Positions 49,290-59,501 of a stretch of DNA of 64,000 nucleotides are shown here, one piece after another. The stretch spans positions 154,017,293-154,081,292 of the forward strand of contig CM043958.1 of the NCBI GenBank assembly GCA_014529385.2. Direction: 5' to 3'. The notes beneath the pieces were generated by a model. The model was not told the origin of the DNA, did not search any database, and saw only the letters and a list, made by a program, of their open reading frames with translations. A program made the position numbers and the translations under genes. The stretch is from Adiantum capillus-veneris. Lineage: Eukaryota; Streptophyta; Polypodiopsida; Polypodiales; Pteridaceae. The first letter of the stretch is position 1; each line of letters begins with the position of its first letter.

Positions 49290-52200
49290 ATGTCTACCCT
49301 AGATTCAAACGCATCTTACACAAGCTTGGAGATCCGGACGATAGAGGAATATCCTCCCACAATGGATCTTCCAAACTTGCAATTGATAAAGACCCATCTT
49401 GTTGAGAGAGTTTGGATGATTGATCATGAGAGTGAAGGACTATATAGATACATTGACGACAATGAGGTCAATCTTTATAGGTGCTCAGATCCATACCTAG
49501 AAGAGATAACGGATTACAAGCTCTTATATGTCTACACATACGGAGTCGACTGTCAATGCAGATCTATAGTTGTCGACAAGTATGGACGAGAATGCATAGT
49601 TGTAGAAAGCACAAATCCACAGACTGCTCTAGAAAGAGGTGGATATTTGGTCAATGAAGGATCACAAATGCCTCCACCAAACATGAGAATTCCTATAGGA
49701 ATTCCAAGAAGAGAGCCACCAGGATTCCCTTCAAGAGCGATAACGAGAGAAGGATTGGGAGAGTCTCTGGTTAGACTTGTAGACAATCGACGAGTTAGAC
49801 CATCCCAAGTCCAAAAATGGGTAAACAGAAAATACTCCGGAGATAAAGATTCGAGAGATCACGTAACGGCTTTTAGAAGAGTGATTAGAGCAGAGGAAGT
49901 TTCAGATTTTGCGACACAGTTTGTGGGATTTGGATTGACTTTAGAAGATGATGCAGCTACATGGTTCAACTCGGTGGAAAAATGGGATTTTGAGACCCTA
50001 GATGAGCTGTTTGAGGAGTTTATTGAAGAATTCTCGCCAAAAGGCATTGCTCACAACACGGTCTCGCAAATCCATAGATTCAAACAGATAGAGAATGAAT
50101 CAGTACGCAAAGCATCATTATGGCTCAAGAGATATGTTAAGCTCTGTCCAAGAGCGGAATTACCTACGCAAGCACGAGTAATGCTGATCTTTATCAAGGG
50201 AATGAGACATGCGGGCCTTCAAAAGGATCTGCATATGATAAGGAGGATGACGCTAAACGACTTGATCAAAGAAGCTTTGTATCTAGTGGATAATTGTGAT
50301 GCATACAAAGAGAAGGACTTAAAGAGTTAAGGAGATGACACATCCTCTCAGCACAGTGTTTCACAGATAAGTGAGTCCATTGCCAAGCCAACGGCACCTA
50401 TTGATCAAGAAAAGCTTATCGACGACTTGGTCAAGAGGTTGATTCCTCTTGTAAGGTCTGATTCGGGAGAGCCGAAGTGGTGTGAAATTGAGAGAAAATG
50501 GACAAATCATACGGAGGAAGAGTGCTATTATAGCATGGAAAATTTTAGGGAGAGGTATGTAGGAAAACAACCTCCGCTGCCAGGTGCAAGAATGCCGGTA
50601 GACATGAGATACATGCCAATGATGGAAGCATCAAATAAACCAACGCCAGTACCAGCTACAATGTGGTATAGCAACAAAAGTGAGTACTACCCTTCGGAGC
50701 AACAAAATGTAAGAGAAACACATGGAGTGGTGAGGTCGGTACAACCTCCACCTCCTGGGTTTCAGTCGAAAGAAAGAAGGTATGAAATGGACGAAAGAAC
50801 ATTGTGATTCATTGCAAATAGCGGCTTATCCAGGTCAAAGCTTGCTTATAGCCAAGAGGAAATGCTAAAAGAATCTCCTCAACCAGAGACAGATTGTCAC
50901 AAAAGTCATGACAACCACTTGGTTAAACAATGTCCTCATACGGAGATCACTGAAGTAAATGCCTATTGTCTTGAGTGTGGCATCACTCACTTGATCCCCG
51001 ATTGCCCAAAAAACCCAAACCAAATCAAGAAAAGCATGACAAATGTATTAGGGATTGTTCAGCTACCTAGTAGCTCAGAAAATGAAGCTGTCGTACCAGT
51101 TCAAGTGGTTATGAGAGCACAAGCCCAAAAGAAATCTGATGAGAATCCAGAGACAAAGAACATGGAAAGTGACACGAGTCCAAAGACAGATGATGGACCA
51201 AAGATAGACGCACCAAGTCAGAAAACCAAGAGCAAACGAAATAGTTGGAAAACTAGAAAGACTGGGATGTAAGCACGCAGGGAACGAGAGAAAAAATCCC
51301 TAGCTGAGAACCTTACTGAAGCTGAAAAGAAGATAAAACAACATGAGGAAAAGGAGGCACCTTCTCTTACACAGATGGTTAAACCTCTAGAAGAATCATC
51401 CACGGATGAGAAACCGAGAAGTGCTAGTTTAGAAGGATCTGTGTTGGCAGAGGAGGTTAATGAGACATTAGATGCCCTCTTGAAAGCCTATGATGTGAGG
51501 CTCAAAAACGACCAAACCCAAGAACACGGGTGGATGACATATCCCTATGCGGAACTAGAAAAGCAAAGGTTTGAAATGTGCCATAAAATGATTCAAACAG
51601 CCCAAGATTTACTAGAACCACCAGTTGCAAAACCTGAGGATGTGAACTGTGTCATGCCTACACAAGTAATCCCACCAAACCAGGAACTAAAAGAGCCAGA
51701 TTCTAGTCATGAGTACAAACCAAACCTCAAAGACCCATCATTAGAACCAAGGATAGTACTGAATACCACGGATAACTCTTCCGATGGATTTCACCAAGCT
51801 ATACCTGAGGATTGTAAAGAGATAGATGGCCTTGACGAATTGTGGAAACAAGTCAGAGAGGCCAATGAAGCTGATGACCTAAGAAGACGAGTAGACAAGA
51901 CTGGTGATGAACGAGGAGTGTTTCTACCACCAATAGAGGAATTTGAGACTAGATCTCAAATGAATCTAGACGTGAAATCGTATTGGGGCGAGAAAGGATC
52001 AGTACAATCTATGGATAGTCAACCCCATTCGCTAAGAACACTACCGTCCTACATTGGAGAGTACGAGACCAAGTCAGATGTGGTTGCAGTCCCATCACAG
52101 AGACTGACTCCCAATAAGGCCATCGATTCAAAGGGGCTAGTAGATATTCTATCTACCCCAGTTACCTATACAATAATGTTAGACGAGTTGCTCAGAATAA

Positions 52201-53321
52201 GACCAAACATGTGGGCTAATGTGGGTAAATGTCTAGAGAAATTTGGTGTAAAAACCCCAATGACTCAAATCGAAGAAGGCATCAAAGAGCTTGAAATGCC
52301 TCAACTAAATACTAGGCCAGTGCCATTAAACAAGGTAGGCGAGTATTACGAGGGAGAATATGGAAACACCACCCTTCCTTTGGAATTCAATAATGTAAAA
52401 ACCATGGCAGTCCTTGACAGGGGAGCTGGTGTGGCCATTGCAACCAAAGAGGTTTGGAAAAAATGGGGAAAACCTGCCTTGATATTGACACGAATGACCC
52501 TGCAGCTTGCAGACGGACACAAAGAAAAGCCCCTAGGAATGCTAGAAAAAGTACTTGTTACTTCTTGTGGCATTGAATATGAACACACTTTTGCTATTGT
52601 TGACTTTGGCAAGAAGAACAACTATGACATCATTCTGGGAAGACCATTCATGCGACAATTGAAAATGGTCCAAGATTGGGGTTATGACCATATATACCTG
52701 AGACATATGGAAACCATAACAAAGGTAAACTTGAGGGACCATAGCTATAGGGATGTGACGAGAACACCGGTTGAGGAGTTTGATTCCGCCACAGTAGCAG
52801 GATCAGAACTTCCAGCTTGGTTAGGTAAGCCTAAAGAACTGTGGATGTGTGGAGTTTCACAATGTGGTAGCGTGAAGCGTGAGGAATATATCCTAGAGCG
52901 GGTTATAGAGGATAAGGACTATATCCCAGAACCATTTCCTGAAGAAGAGTTAGAGCCTTTTGGATGGGAACACACTTTGGCTACTCTGGACGTGTGCGCC
53001 ATGGAGGATGCTCCCACAACAAAGTTTTGTGATGAAAACGGCTATGATGTCCTTCCTTATTTTGCAGTGAGTGTAATCCAGGAAAACGAAGAGATCCAGA
53101 CATCAACAAGCTCTCGAAATAAGGAGCAAACAAAGAAATGTGGAGAATCAAAAGATGAAGAAGACGACGAGTTCTATGACTTTGTAGAACACTTCGGGCT
53201 TCAAGAAGATCAACGACCTGGGAATCAATGTCATCACTACACGAATAAAGTGCATCAAAAGTGGATTCCAAAGTCCTCCGTGAAGACAGCCACCACAAGC
53301 ATCCTCATACATGGATCCTAA
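49290..53321 (+). pseudogene. element 2 Gag-protease polyprotein, three nonsense codons
   Basis: A single frame of 1,343 codons starts at ATG 49290 and is interrupted by stops at 50328, 50805 and 51270. Residues 1-150 are an N-terminal extension with VVDKYGREC. Residues about 165-345 are capsid-like Retrotrans_gag (VQKWVNRKYSGDKDSRDHV, GFGLTLEDDAATWFNS, RYVKLCPRAELPT). A proline-rich part and two knuckles follow; the second, YCLECGITHLIPDC, has Cx2Cx3Hx4C spacing, while the first is degenerate. A long acidic linker leads to the aspartic protease (52350-52710), whose active site reads D-R-G-A at 52416 instead of D-[ST]-G. The frame ends after a first W-x-P-K motif (QKWIPKS). Confidence 0.88.
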
Positions 53322-53583
53322 TAAGGATGAAAAGACTCAGCTAGGAGGAATACGACCAGAGCAACGAGCCAACAATGCTCTAATAAATGGGCTAGAAAAG
53401 TCCTCCAAGAAACTACCACCCACGAGCAAACAGACAGTAACTTTCCACTACCAACCAAAAAATCAAGGGAAAGTACAAGAAGTCAACCTTGCTGAGGATA
53501 GTAGCGATAGTGATGAATCTTACGACATCCTCTATCATCACTCAGGCTATCACTATCACCAACCCCTTCAGCAACAACCATGA
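53311..53583 (+). CDS. element 2 acidic/His-rich linker frame
   Basis: Ninety codons in the +1 frame relative to the Gag-protease frame. It overlaps the end of that frame by 11 bp and ends in an ATGA overlap with the next frame. Contains EDSSDSDESYD and HHSGYHYHQPLQQQ. I recognise no family. It may be part of one polyprotein whose frame was broken twice, or a genuine overlapping frame. Confidence 0.45.
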   Translation: MDPNKDEKTQLGGIRPEQRANNALINGLEKSSKKLPPTSKQTVTFHYQPKNQGKVQEVNLAEDSSDSDESYDILYHHSGYHYHQPLQQQP

Positions 53584-54119
53584 CAGGTCAAAAGAACAGG
53601 ACAACAAGTCACAGCCAAAAAGCTCGACAAATCTGGATACCAAAAAGCCAGATTGGCCAAAAACAGATATGGATCAAGAAGACGAAGATCTCTAATGACA
53701 AATCACAAGATCCAACACCAAAACAAAAACAAGGAAAGCGTGCACGAACGGGTAAGAATATCACAAAGTCGCAAGCTTTCACAACTCAGGTTTGGGCTCC
53801 AAAGAAGTTGATTCAAGCACAAAAAAGTCAGGAATTCATTTGGATTCCAAAACAACCACAGTATCAACTTTCAAAGCCTGAATCCCATCCCCAACCAAGC
53901 ATACAAGGGCTGAAGCAAAGACCATTGTTCACTCACACAACAAAAAGGTGGATCCCAAAGAAGTCTCTTCAAACACAAATCAAGCACGGGCAAGTATGGG
54001 TTCCCAAACGAGAGCCAGCAACAAAACAGCCAATAATCACAAAGAAATGGGTCCCAAAGAAGAACAACAAAACTGCTGTCAGTGCATCGCCGCTTGAATT
54101 CTTACAATTCTTCCTATGA
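53580..54119 (+). CDS. element 2 W-x-P-K repeat protein
   Basis: A basic 179-codon frame, Lys/Gln/Thr-rich, with seven copies of a W-[IVA]-[PK]-K motif whose tryptophans are at residues 19, 31, 72, 88, 124, 140 and 157 (for example QIWIPKS, QVWAPKK, KRWIPKK, QVWVPKR, KKWVPKK). An eighth copy is at the end of the upstream frame. It occupies the place where RT would be expected after the protease. Function is unknown; a nucleic-acid or protein-binding tail is an inference from charge and repetition. Single W-V-P-K motifs are known to me from other plant retroelement polyproteins, so the array may be an elaboration of that. Confidence 0.6.
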   Translation: MTGQKNRTTSHSQKARQIWIPKSQIGQKQIWIKKTKISNDKSQDPTPKQKQGKRARTGKNITKSQAFTTQVWAPKKLIQAQKSQEFIWIPKQPQYQLSKPESHPQPSIQGLKQRPLFTHTTKRWIPKKSLQTQIKHGQVWVPKREPATKQPIITKKWVPKKNNKTAVSASPLEFLQFFL

Positions 54120-55639
54120 TTACAGTACAGTTAGAAGAGAGCAAGTCGCTTCAATCAAGCAACAATACAGGAGCTTCAAAGACCATTACATTGCCTAGAA
54201 TAGGAAGCCTCACCAACAAATGCCAATAAGCAAATTGCTTATACCCACATCTTGCACAATATAAATCTTTTCCATGCATTGATTGTGTATGCATAATAGG
54301 GCTACATTACAAGGCCTGCATAGGCACAACTTTTAAGTTCCCAAGCACAACACATACCCTTTGCGATACCCTGTCGTAAAGGATGACTCCAAATAGGAAG
54401 GGGGGAGGCATTCTGAATGCGGACCTAACATTATGACTATTATAGGGCAATGTTTTGTGAGATGCATTGAATTTTTGCGTTTTATTGTGATAATTTTTTT
54501 GACAAAATTTAGAGTATATGCCCTCATAGTAGTGTTACAGAGGAGTATGGGGACAAAATCCATATATGAGCCCCTAGGGACATGTGTATAGTGTACATAG
54601 CATTTAGATTTCTATTTGAATGATTTTTCTTTTGTTAAGTTTTTTTAAAAGATTTTCATTGTTTATTATTAAGAAAAAATTTTAAAAAATCCATAATCCA
54701 CATGAAAAAAAGACCGACGAGAGGCCTGAGCACTACAAAGAGAAGAAGGTACAGGGAAACGATGAAACTTCACGAAGTATGTCTCAGTAGCCACTACAAC
54801 AGCCGAAGAACTTGTCACAAAGCAGTGTCAGCATGCAACCGACAAGTCATACAAGTCACAGTCGAGTAGCTAAGCCACAAAATGAGTGAGGTGTTAGTCC
54901 CAAAGCTTCAAGTAATATTCTCTGTGGTCTAAGCGTCTTAGCTATTCTAGGTACTACTCAAGCTGGAAGAGTTGAGTGTTGTGTCGCTCATGCTGGTATA
55001 GGTGAGCAAAAGAGTCGAAGTCTAAGTACTTAAGTCTGGAAGTGAAGGAGAAGGTCCAAAAGACACTGACGTACTGAGCACAGTGTGATATGAGTGGAGA
55101 AACTTCTACATCGAAAACCCTTCTTGGAAAGGTGGAAGCTATTGAGACATCTTTTGATGTCACATGTGCTACATTTATTCCTCGAAACACCCATCATCTC
55201 CTTCTTTCACATTGCATGCTTTTGTTGACAAATTTCTCATATGCATATACAGTGTCCCATAAATGGCACTTGCATCAGGCACTCTTTCCGTGTTTCACCC
55301 AAGCACTCACCTTTCATGAACATGTACTTCACATTCAACTGCTAAACTCCAATAACAGCGAATAAAAAAGGCATTTTTTTCCCCACCGGGTTTTTTCCCT
55401 TTGGTCATCCAGGTTTTAGACCCTAATCTAAAGACACCTATCACCATTCTCTTGTACATATTCCTTCTACATCAACAATAAGGAAATGCTACTCAAATCA
55501 ATTGACAAATGAATTGGAGCACCAATTTCACATCATAGCATACTTCTCCTCAATGGCGAGTCGAAGAATGGCCTACAATGACAACGCTGCAGACAACACT
55601 AACAACATGATTGCACAGGAACAAAGAAGTCCCCAATGA
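54120..55639 (+). other. element 2 unassigned 3' internal region
   Basis: No RT or integrase motif is visible in any frame. It contains GGAAGGGGGGAGGC at 54396-54409, sharing GGAAGGGGGG with the true polypurine tract, and an AT-rich stretch at 54600-54700. Confidence 0.6.
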
Positions 55640-56310
55640 CAAAGAGCAGACATAAGGGTAATCACAGGATCGCAAAAGCTTGTCCTTGATAATGTGCATC
55701 GAATGCTCGGCAGGGTTTTGAACCTCAAATTAGAATAATAAAGTCCTGGATTCGGCTTGAAAGACGGACTTTGCATTGGAGTGCAACTTGGCCTAAAGAA
55801 GTTACAGGTTTAGCCATACAATTTCTACAAAATCCTTACAAAGTTGTCATTGGCTCACAAGATCAGAAAGCCAGTCACTCAATTCTAGAGATTGTAGAAG
55901 TCGTTTCTGAGAATCACAAGTACTTTGAATTGACAGATTTGCTGAAGCAAGTGATGGATGGAGATTTCTCTATCCATGATGATAAGAGTCAAGTTAAACG
56001 ACATTGGGTTCTTTTTGAATTTAGATCTGGCAGTAGACCTATAATGACAGAAACAGATGCTACAGCTCGGAGCGTGGATGTGAAAGACATAAAGTTCGTC
56101 ATCAATTATGATTTTCCTGAATCATATGAAGACTATGTACATCGGATTGGACGAACAAGACAAGCTACTACAAAGGCTATAGTCTATACTTTCTTTCCAA
56201 CAACAAAAAGACAGAAAAGACCACATCGCCATCAAAAATCAGGTCATGTCGGGGATGACATGAACGCGGAAGGGGGGAATGTTGATCGTTGGGTCAACAA
56301 CACAACATAA
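55640..56310 (+). pseudogene. captured DEAD-box RNA helicase fragment
   Basis: Reads LVLDNVHRMLG (from about 55681, the VLDEADRML block with altered residues). After a frameshift it reads FEPQIRIIKSWIRLERRTLH, then WSATWPKEV (motif III, SAT), NPYKVVIGS, VSENHKYFELTDLLKQVMDG, SIHDDKSQ, TDATARSVDVKDIKFVINYD (motif V) and DYVHRIGRT (motif VI). This is the C-terminal half of a DDX5/DBP2-type helicase (plant RH20/RH30 group). About 33 residues around motif IV are missing between MDGD and SIHDD, DEAD is replaced, and motifs V and VI are altered, so ATPase activity is not expected. No intron is apparent. The open frame runs through the polypurine tract and stops inside the LTR. Its position inside the element indicates capture of host sequence. 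Confidence 0.85.
56268..56279 (+). other. element 2 polypurine tract
   Basis: GGAAGGGGGGAA directly precedes the TGTTGATC start of the 3' LTR. Confidence 0.92.
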
Positions 56311-57049
56311 CTCAAGTTTCGTACCAAAGTCTTATCTTTTGCGAGTTATGAAATGCTGCGGATTATGGCTATAAACGTCATTTGTAATGTGTAGTTATTC
56401 TAGTTTCAGAAGCCGGGGTGCAATGGCACTTCCAGATTGTAAATACAAAGCCATTTGACCCTTTCAACCCCATTTTTGGTTAAACCTAAGGTAGCCTTAG
56501 TATATAAGGTACCTAGGTCATTTTGTAAAAAAGACTTTTTCATAATCAAAACTTAGCGCTGCCGTCTAGTGTGTGTGAGAGAGAAAGAGAGTGAGCGTGA
56601 GCTTCATCCTCTCGCTACGCCCGGCTCGCTCAACACATTGGAGATCCGACTGCACCATTGCTGTAGACTTGAGGAGAGCAATGCGACAACGCCAAGCATT
56701 CCACGCGAGACGAAGCGCACACGCCGACGCATCTACGAGCTATTTATGGCCGTAAGTGTATCAAACGAAGTCTATTTTCTGCGTTCTAGTAGTCTATAGA
56801 ATCATGCCAACATAAGCTACGCATAGGTACTCATAAATTTCAGTTTCGGGTACTTTCAAAATTCTGCTCTGTCATCCTATGCGTTTTTCGCAGATGGGTT
56901 TAGAGTGAGGGTTTTGAGTGTAGAAGCTTAGGGATAGGTGTATCCTAGTGAGGGGATGGTGTTCCTTAAGTTTCGTATGAATCTGGCATGATTAGGTGAG
57001 TTACCTTCCGTCTGTGTGTATGTGGCTAGGTGGTGTAGTTGAGAGCAGT
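56280..57049 (+). repeat. element 2 3' LTR, truncated
   Basis: Matches 46042-46811 closely, including the terminal hairpin, the TATA box (56501) and the half palindrome near 56873 (with one change). Similarity ends at GAGAGCAGT, where minus-strand gypsy protease sequence begins. Confidence 0.9.
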
Positions 57050-58133
57050 GAGGGAACTTCATGCTGGCAGGCATGCGGTTGAACCATGGTACCCCTAAAA
57101 TAGCATCCTCATGTTGGAGAGGAGAGATAAAGAAGTCTTCTTTGTCGACATAGCTTTGGACGTGAAGCCTCAACTTTTGAATCAAGGGTGTAATGGAGGC
57201 TTGCTGTCCCTTGAAAGCGGCATCAGCAGTTACAGTATCTCCCATCTCAAAAGAACAGAATTGTTGTTTTTGCTCAGCAAAGTCTATCTTTTGAAAGACA
57301 GTAGCCTTGAGATGTAAATCTCAAAACTTGTCCACATATTTGTGGATAGACTCATGAGAGAGAAGCCTTAAACTCCGCCATTTGGTGAGCACTTTGTCCT
57401 TTACATTGCTTGTAAGGAATTGCTTCATGATGGAAACTCGTAGAGTTTCCCTTGTCTTTGGGGCTTTGCCATTGCCACAAAGGCTAGCCCACCATTGACG
57501 AGCTGATTTTTGAAAGTGCATAGCTACATGGTGTATCTTGGAGGACTCCGTGAAGCCCTCATCTCCAAAGGCCGCATCAAATTGTTGGATGAAGGAAAAT
57601 ACTTTGTCAGCAGCACCAAAGGTGCCATCATAGGTGAGAAAAGAGATACTCTTTCCTCCCTCTTTGAACTTCTTGAGCTTTTGTGACCTTCGCCATGCAG
57701 GGTAAGATTTGCGATGTCCTCCCCTCTTATATTCTCTAGGAGAATAGCGATAGCTTTCATCGATAGAGAAGGACGGTGAAGAAGAAGGACAAGAGGGTGA
57801 CCTCTTTCTTGCCCTTTTCTTCCTTGGTTTCCTCTCTTCCCTTTTGGAGTGACGAGGAGAAGGACTATGGGTTAACCGTTTCCTCTTGGGAGGAGTTTGC
57901 AATCTTTTAGTCCGCCTTCTTTGTGGAGCCACATCTTCGGAGGAATTTAGGGATTCATCGCTTTCTTGATCTTTGGATTCCTCCTCTCGTATGGGAGAGA
58001 GCCTTCTTTTGGGGTTCTCTTCAAGAGGCCTCGTAAGCTCTCTCTCCTCTTGGAGAGGAAAGGAATCCCATAAGCACAAAGTTGTTGAGTAACTTCGGCT
58101 TGCAAAGTGGGGTTGCCCATAGCTTATTGTCAC
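57050..58133 (-). pseudogene. Ty3/gypsy Gag-protease remnant, copy 2
   Basis: On the minus strand the frame 58133-57321 encodes a charged Arg/Ser-rich N-terminus (KREERKPRKKRARKRSPSC) followed by the Gag core SFIQQFDAAFGDEGFTESSK, QKSARQWWASL and RVSIMKQFL. The protease C-terminal part (57247-57055) follows: KLRLHVQSYVDKEDFFISPL, AILGVPWFNRMPASMKF. Compared with copy 1 (12902-14203), about 560 bp with the knuckle and the protease active site are deleted at about 57250. Copy 2 keeps the gag N-terminus that copy 1 lacks. No ATG is evident at the start. Confidence 0.82.
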
Positions 58134-58541
58134 CCATGTTAATTAAACTTATACGTTTACTTAGTGTATGCTTTGGAAATTCAAAACCTTAGTTGCTACT
58201 CCTCTTAGCCTTTGAAAATAGGCACTCAAGTATCTACACCCATGGCTCAAATTGGTTAATTATAGAGAGCAGTGGAGTGAGTCTAGCATAGCGAAGTTGC
58301 CGAGGGATAGCTCCTTTCGGACTTCTTATGGCTCAATAATGGTAAAGCCATAGGCAAGTCTAAATAGACTCCATTATTAAGACCATAGCTCCCGAGGTGT
58401 GCGCTATATCCCACATAGTGGGCTCAACAAAACAAATAATAGATCCCAGACCCACTTACCCTAATATAATTAACAAAAACAACCATTAATAGGCTACTTA
58501 AGGACCTCTCTTCTTAATTAAGAAAAGAAAAACCAAATGCT
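58134..58541 (-). other. leader of minus-strand gypsy remnant
   Basis: Non-coding sequence between the PBS (58543-58554) and gag. No further element was recognised. Confidence 0.5.
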
Positions 58542-58553
58542 CTGATACCAATC
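58542..58553 (-). other. primer-binding site of minus-strand gypsy remnant
   Basis: The minus strand reads TGGTATCAGAGC, complementary to initiator tRNA-Met, close after a TATAACA end. It fits the gag-protease remnant downstream on the minus strand. The exact position is accurate to about two bases. Confidence 0.7.
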
Positions 58554-59482
58554 TGTTATAAGCTAGACACACCCTATGGCTTGACGGCTCGGCTGATTAT
58601 TATTTTTTGTAATTATTCATTTATTGAGAAAAACCCGACATTTCACCTTGTAAATATTGGGGCTTATAGAAGTTTCCAGATTGTATCCTTGTTTTGACAT
58701 TTAGATTGCGTAGATGGTTAAGATGGAACATGAGGGTTTGAGAATTGTAAGGTATTTATACCATTTTTTGACCTTAATGAAAAAAACTTTTGTCATTTTA
58801 AAAAAAGTTTTGAAGTCTGTGAGTGAGCGTACTTTGTACGAGAGAGAGTGAGAGCTTCATCTTGACGCTACGCGCATACCGATGGTCAGAATCGAGTGCG
58901 GAGAAGTGCAGCGTCTTGCCCCCAATGAGAGATACGCACCAATACCTACATTGTGCGTGTGCGGTCCGGTTTTGCGAGCTCCATCTACGAGCTTCATCTG
59001 ATGATTCGGTGAGCATACGTTTTCCGATTTGCATTGCAGAATATCCACGCGTTGGCATTGAGTACAGCTATACATTAGGCACTTTAGATTTTGGAAACAA
59101 AGACCTGCAAATTTCGGCCATACATCCTACGTGATTCTGCACCAGGTGTTTTGGGTTGGGGTTTTGGTTCATAGACCTTAGGGAGAGCGACCTATTGGTG
59201 TTAGTAGGGTCTCCTTCAAGTTCTGTGGTGTTTCGAGATTGTTTGATGGGTGTTCGGCTCTAGAAAGCGTTGTAGAAAGTTTCCTCATATGCACTCTTGA
59301 AGGCTGTGACTTAGACATTGCGTAGAGACCTCTTTGGGAATTAGTTAGGAGTCGGTCGAGTGTAGGTTGACACCCTATGCTTGCTTCCACGTGCGTGCAG
59401 GTCGAGCTTCATGCTTAGCTGACAAATCTTGTTAGGTAAGTTCTCGTTGTGCTGATGTCCGTCGCGGCGTATCCATCCAACA
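58554..59482 (+). repeat. element 4 5' LTR (boundary shared)
   Basis: The right end is clear: ATCCAACA followed by the PBS. The part from about 58800 resembles the R-U5 of element 2 (GTGAGTGAGCG, GAGCTTCATC, CTACGC, and ACATCCTACG near 59123). The left limit is ambiguous, because TGTTATAAGC at about 58556 could be either the plus-strand LTR start or, on the other strand, the end of the gypsy remnant's 5' LTR. Confidence 0.6.
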
Positions 59483-59501
59483 TTGGCGCCGCTTTCGGGG
59501 A
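59483..59501 (+). other. element 4 primer-binding site
   Basis: TTGGCGCCGCTTTCGGGGA directly after the LTR end, close to that of element 2. Confidence 0.83.

Larger units (their letters stand above)
46042..57049 (+). mobile_element. non-autonomous gypsy element 2 with captured helicase
   Basis: An 11-kb element with 5' LTR (46042-46999), PBS (47001-47018), a leader with a palindrome array, a Gag-protease frame (49290-53321), a W-x-P-K repeat tail (53580-54119), 1.5 kb of unassigned sequence, a DEAD-box helicase fragment (about 55640-56225), PPT (56268-56279) and a 3' LTR truncated at about 57049. No RT, RNase H or integrase is readable, so mobility would need a related autonomous element. 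PBS type, Gag knuckle spacing and protease place it with the Athila/Tat group. Confidence 0.88.

Noticed and set aside
55771-56310. Functional host helicase gene
   Set aside because: It has only the C-terminal half, motif IV is missing, motifs V and VI are altered, and it lies within the retrotransposon next to its polypurine tract.
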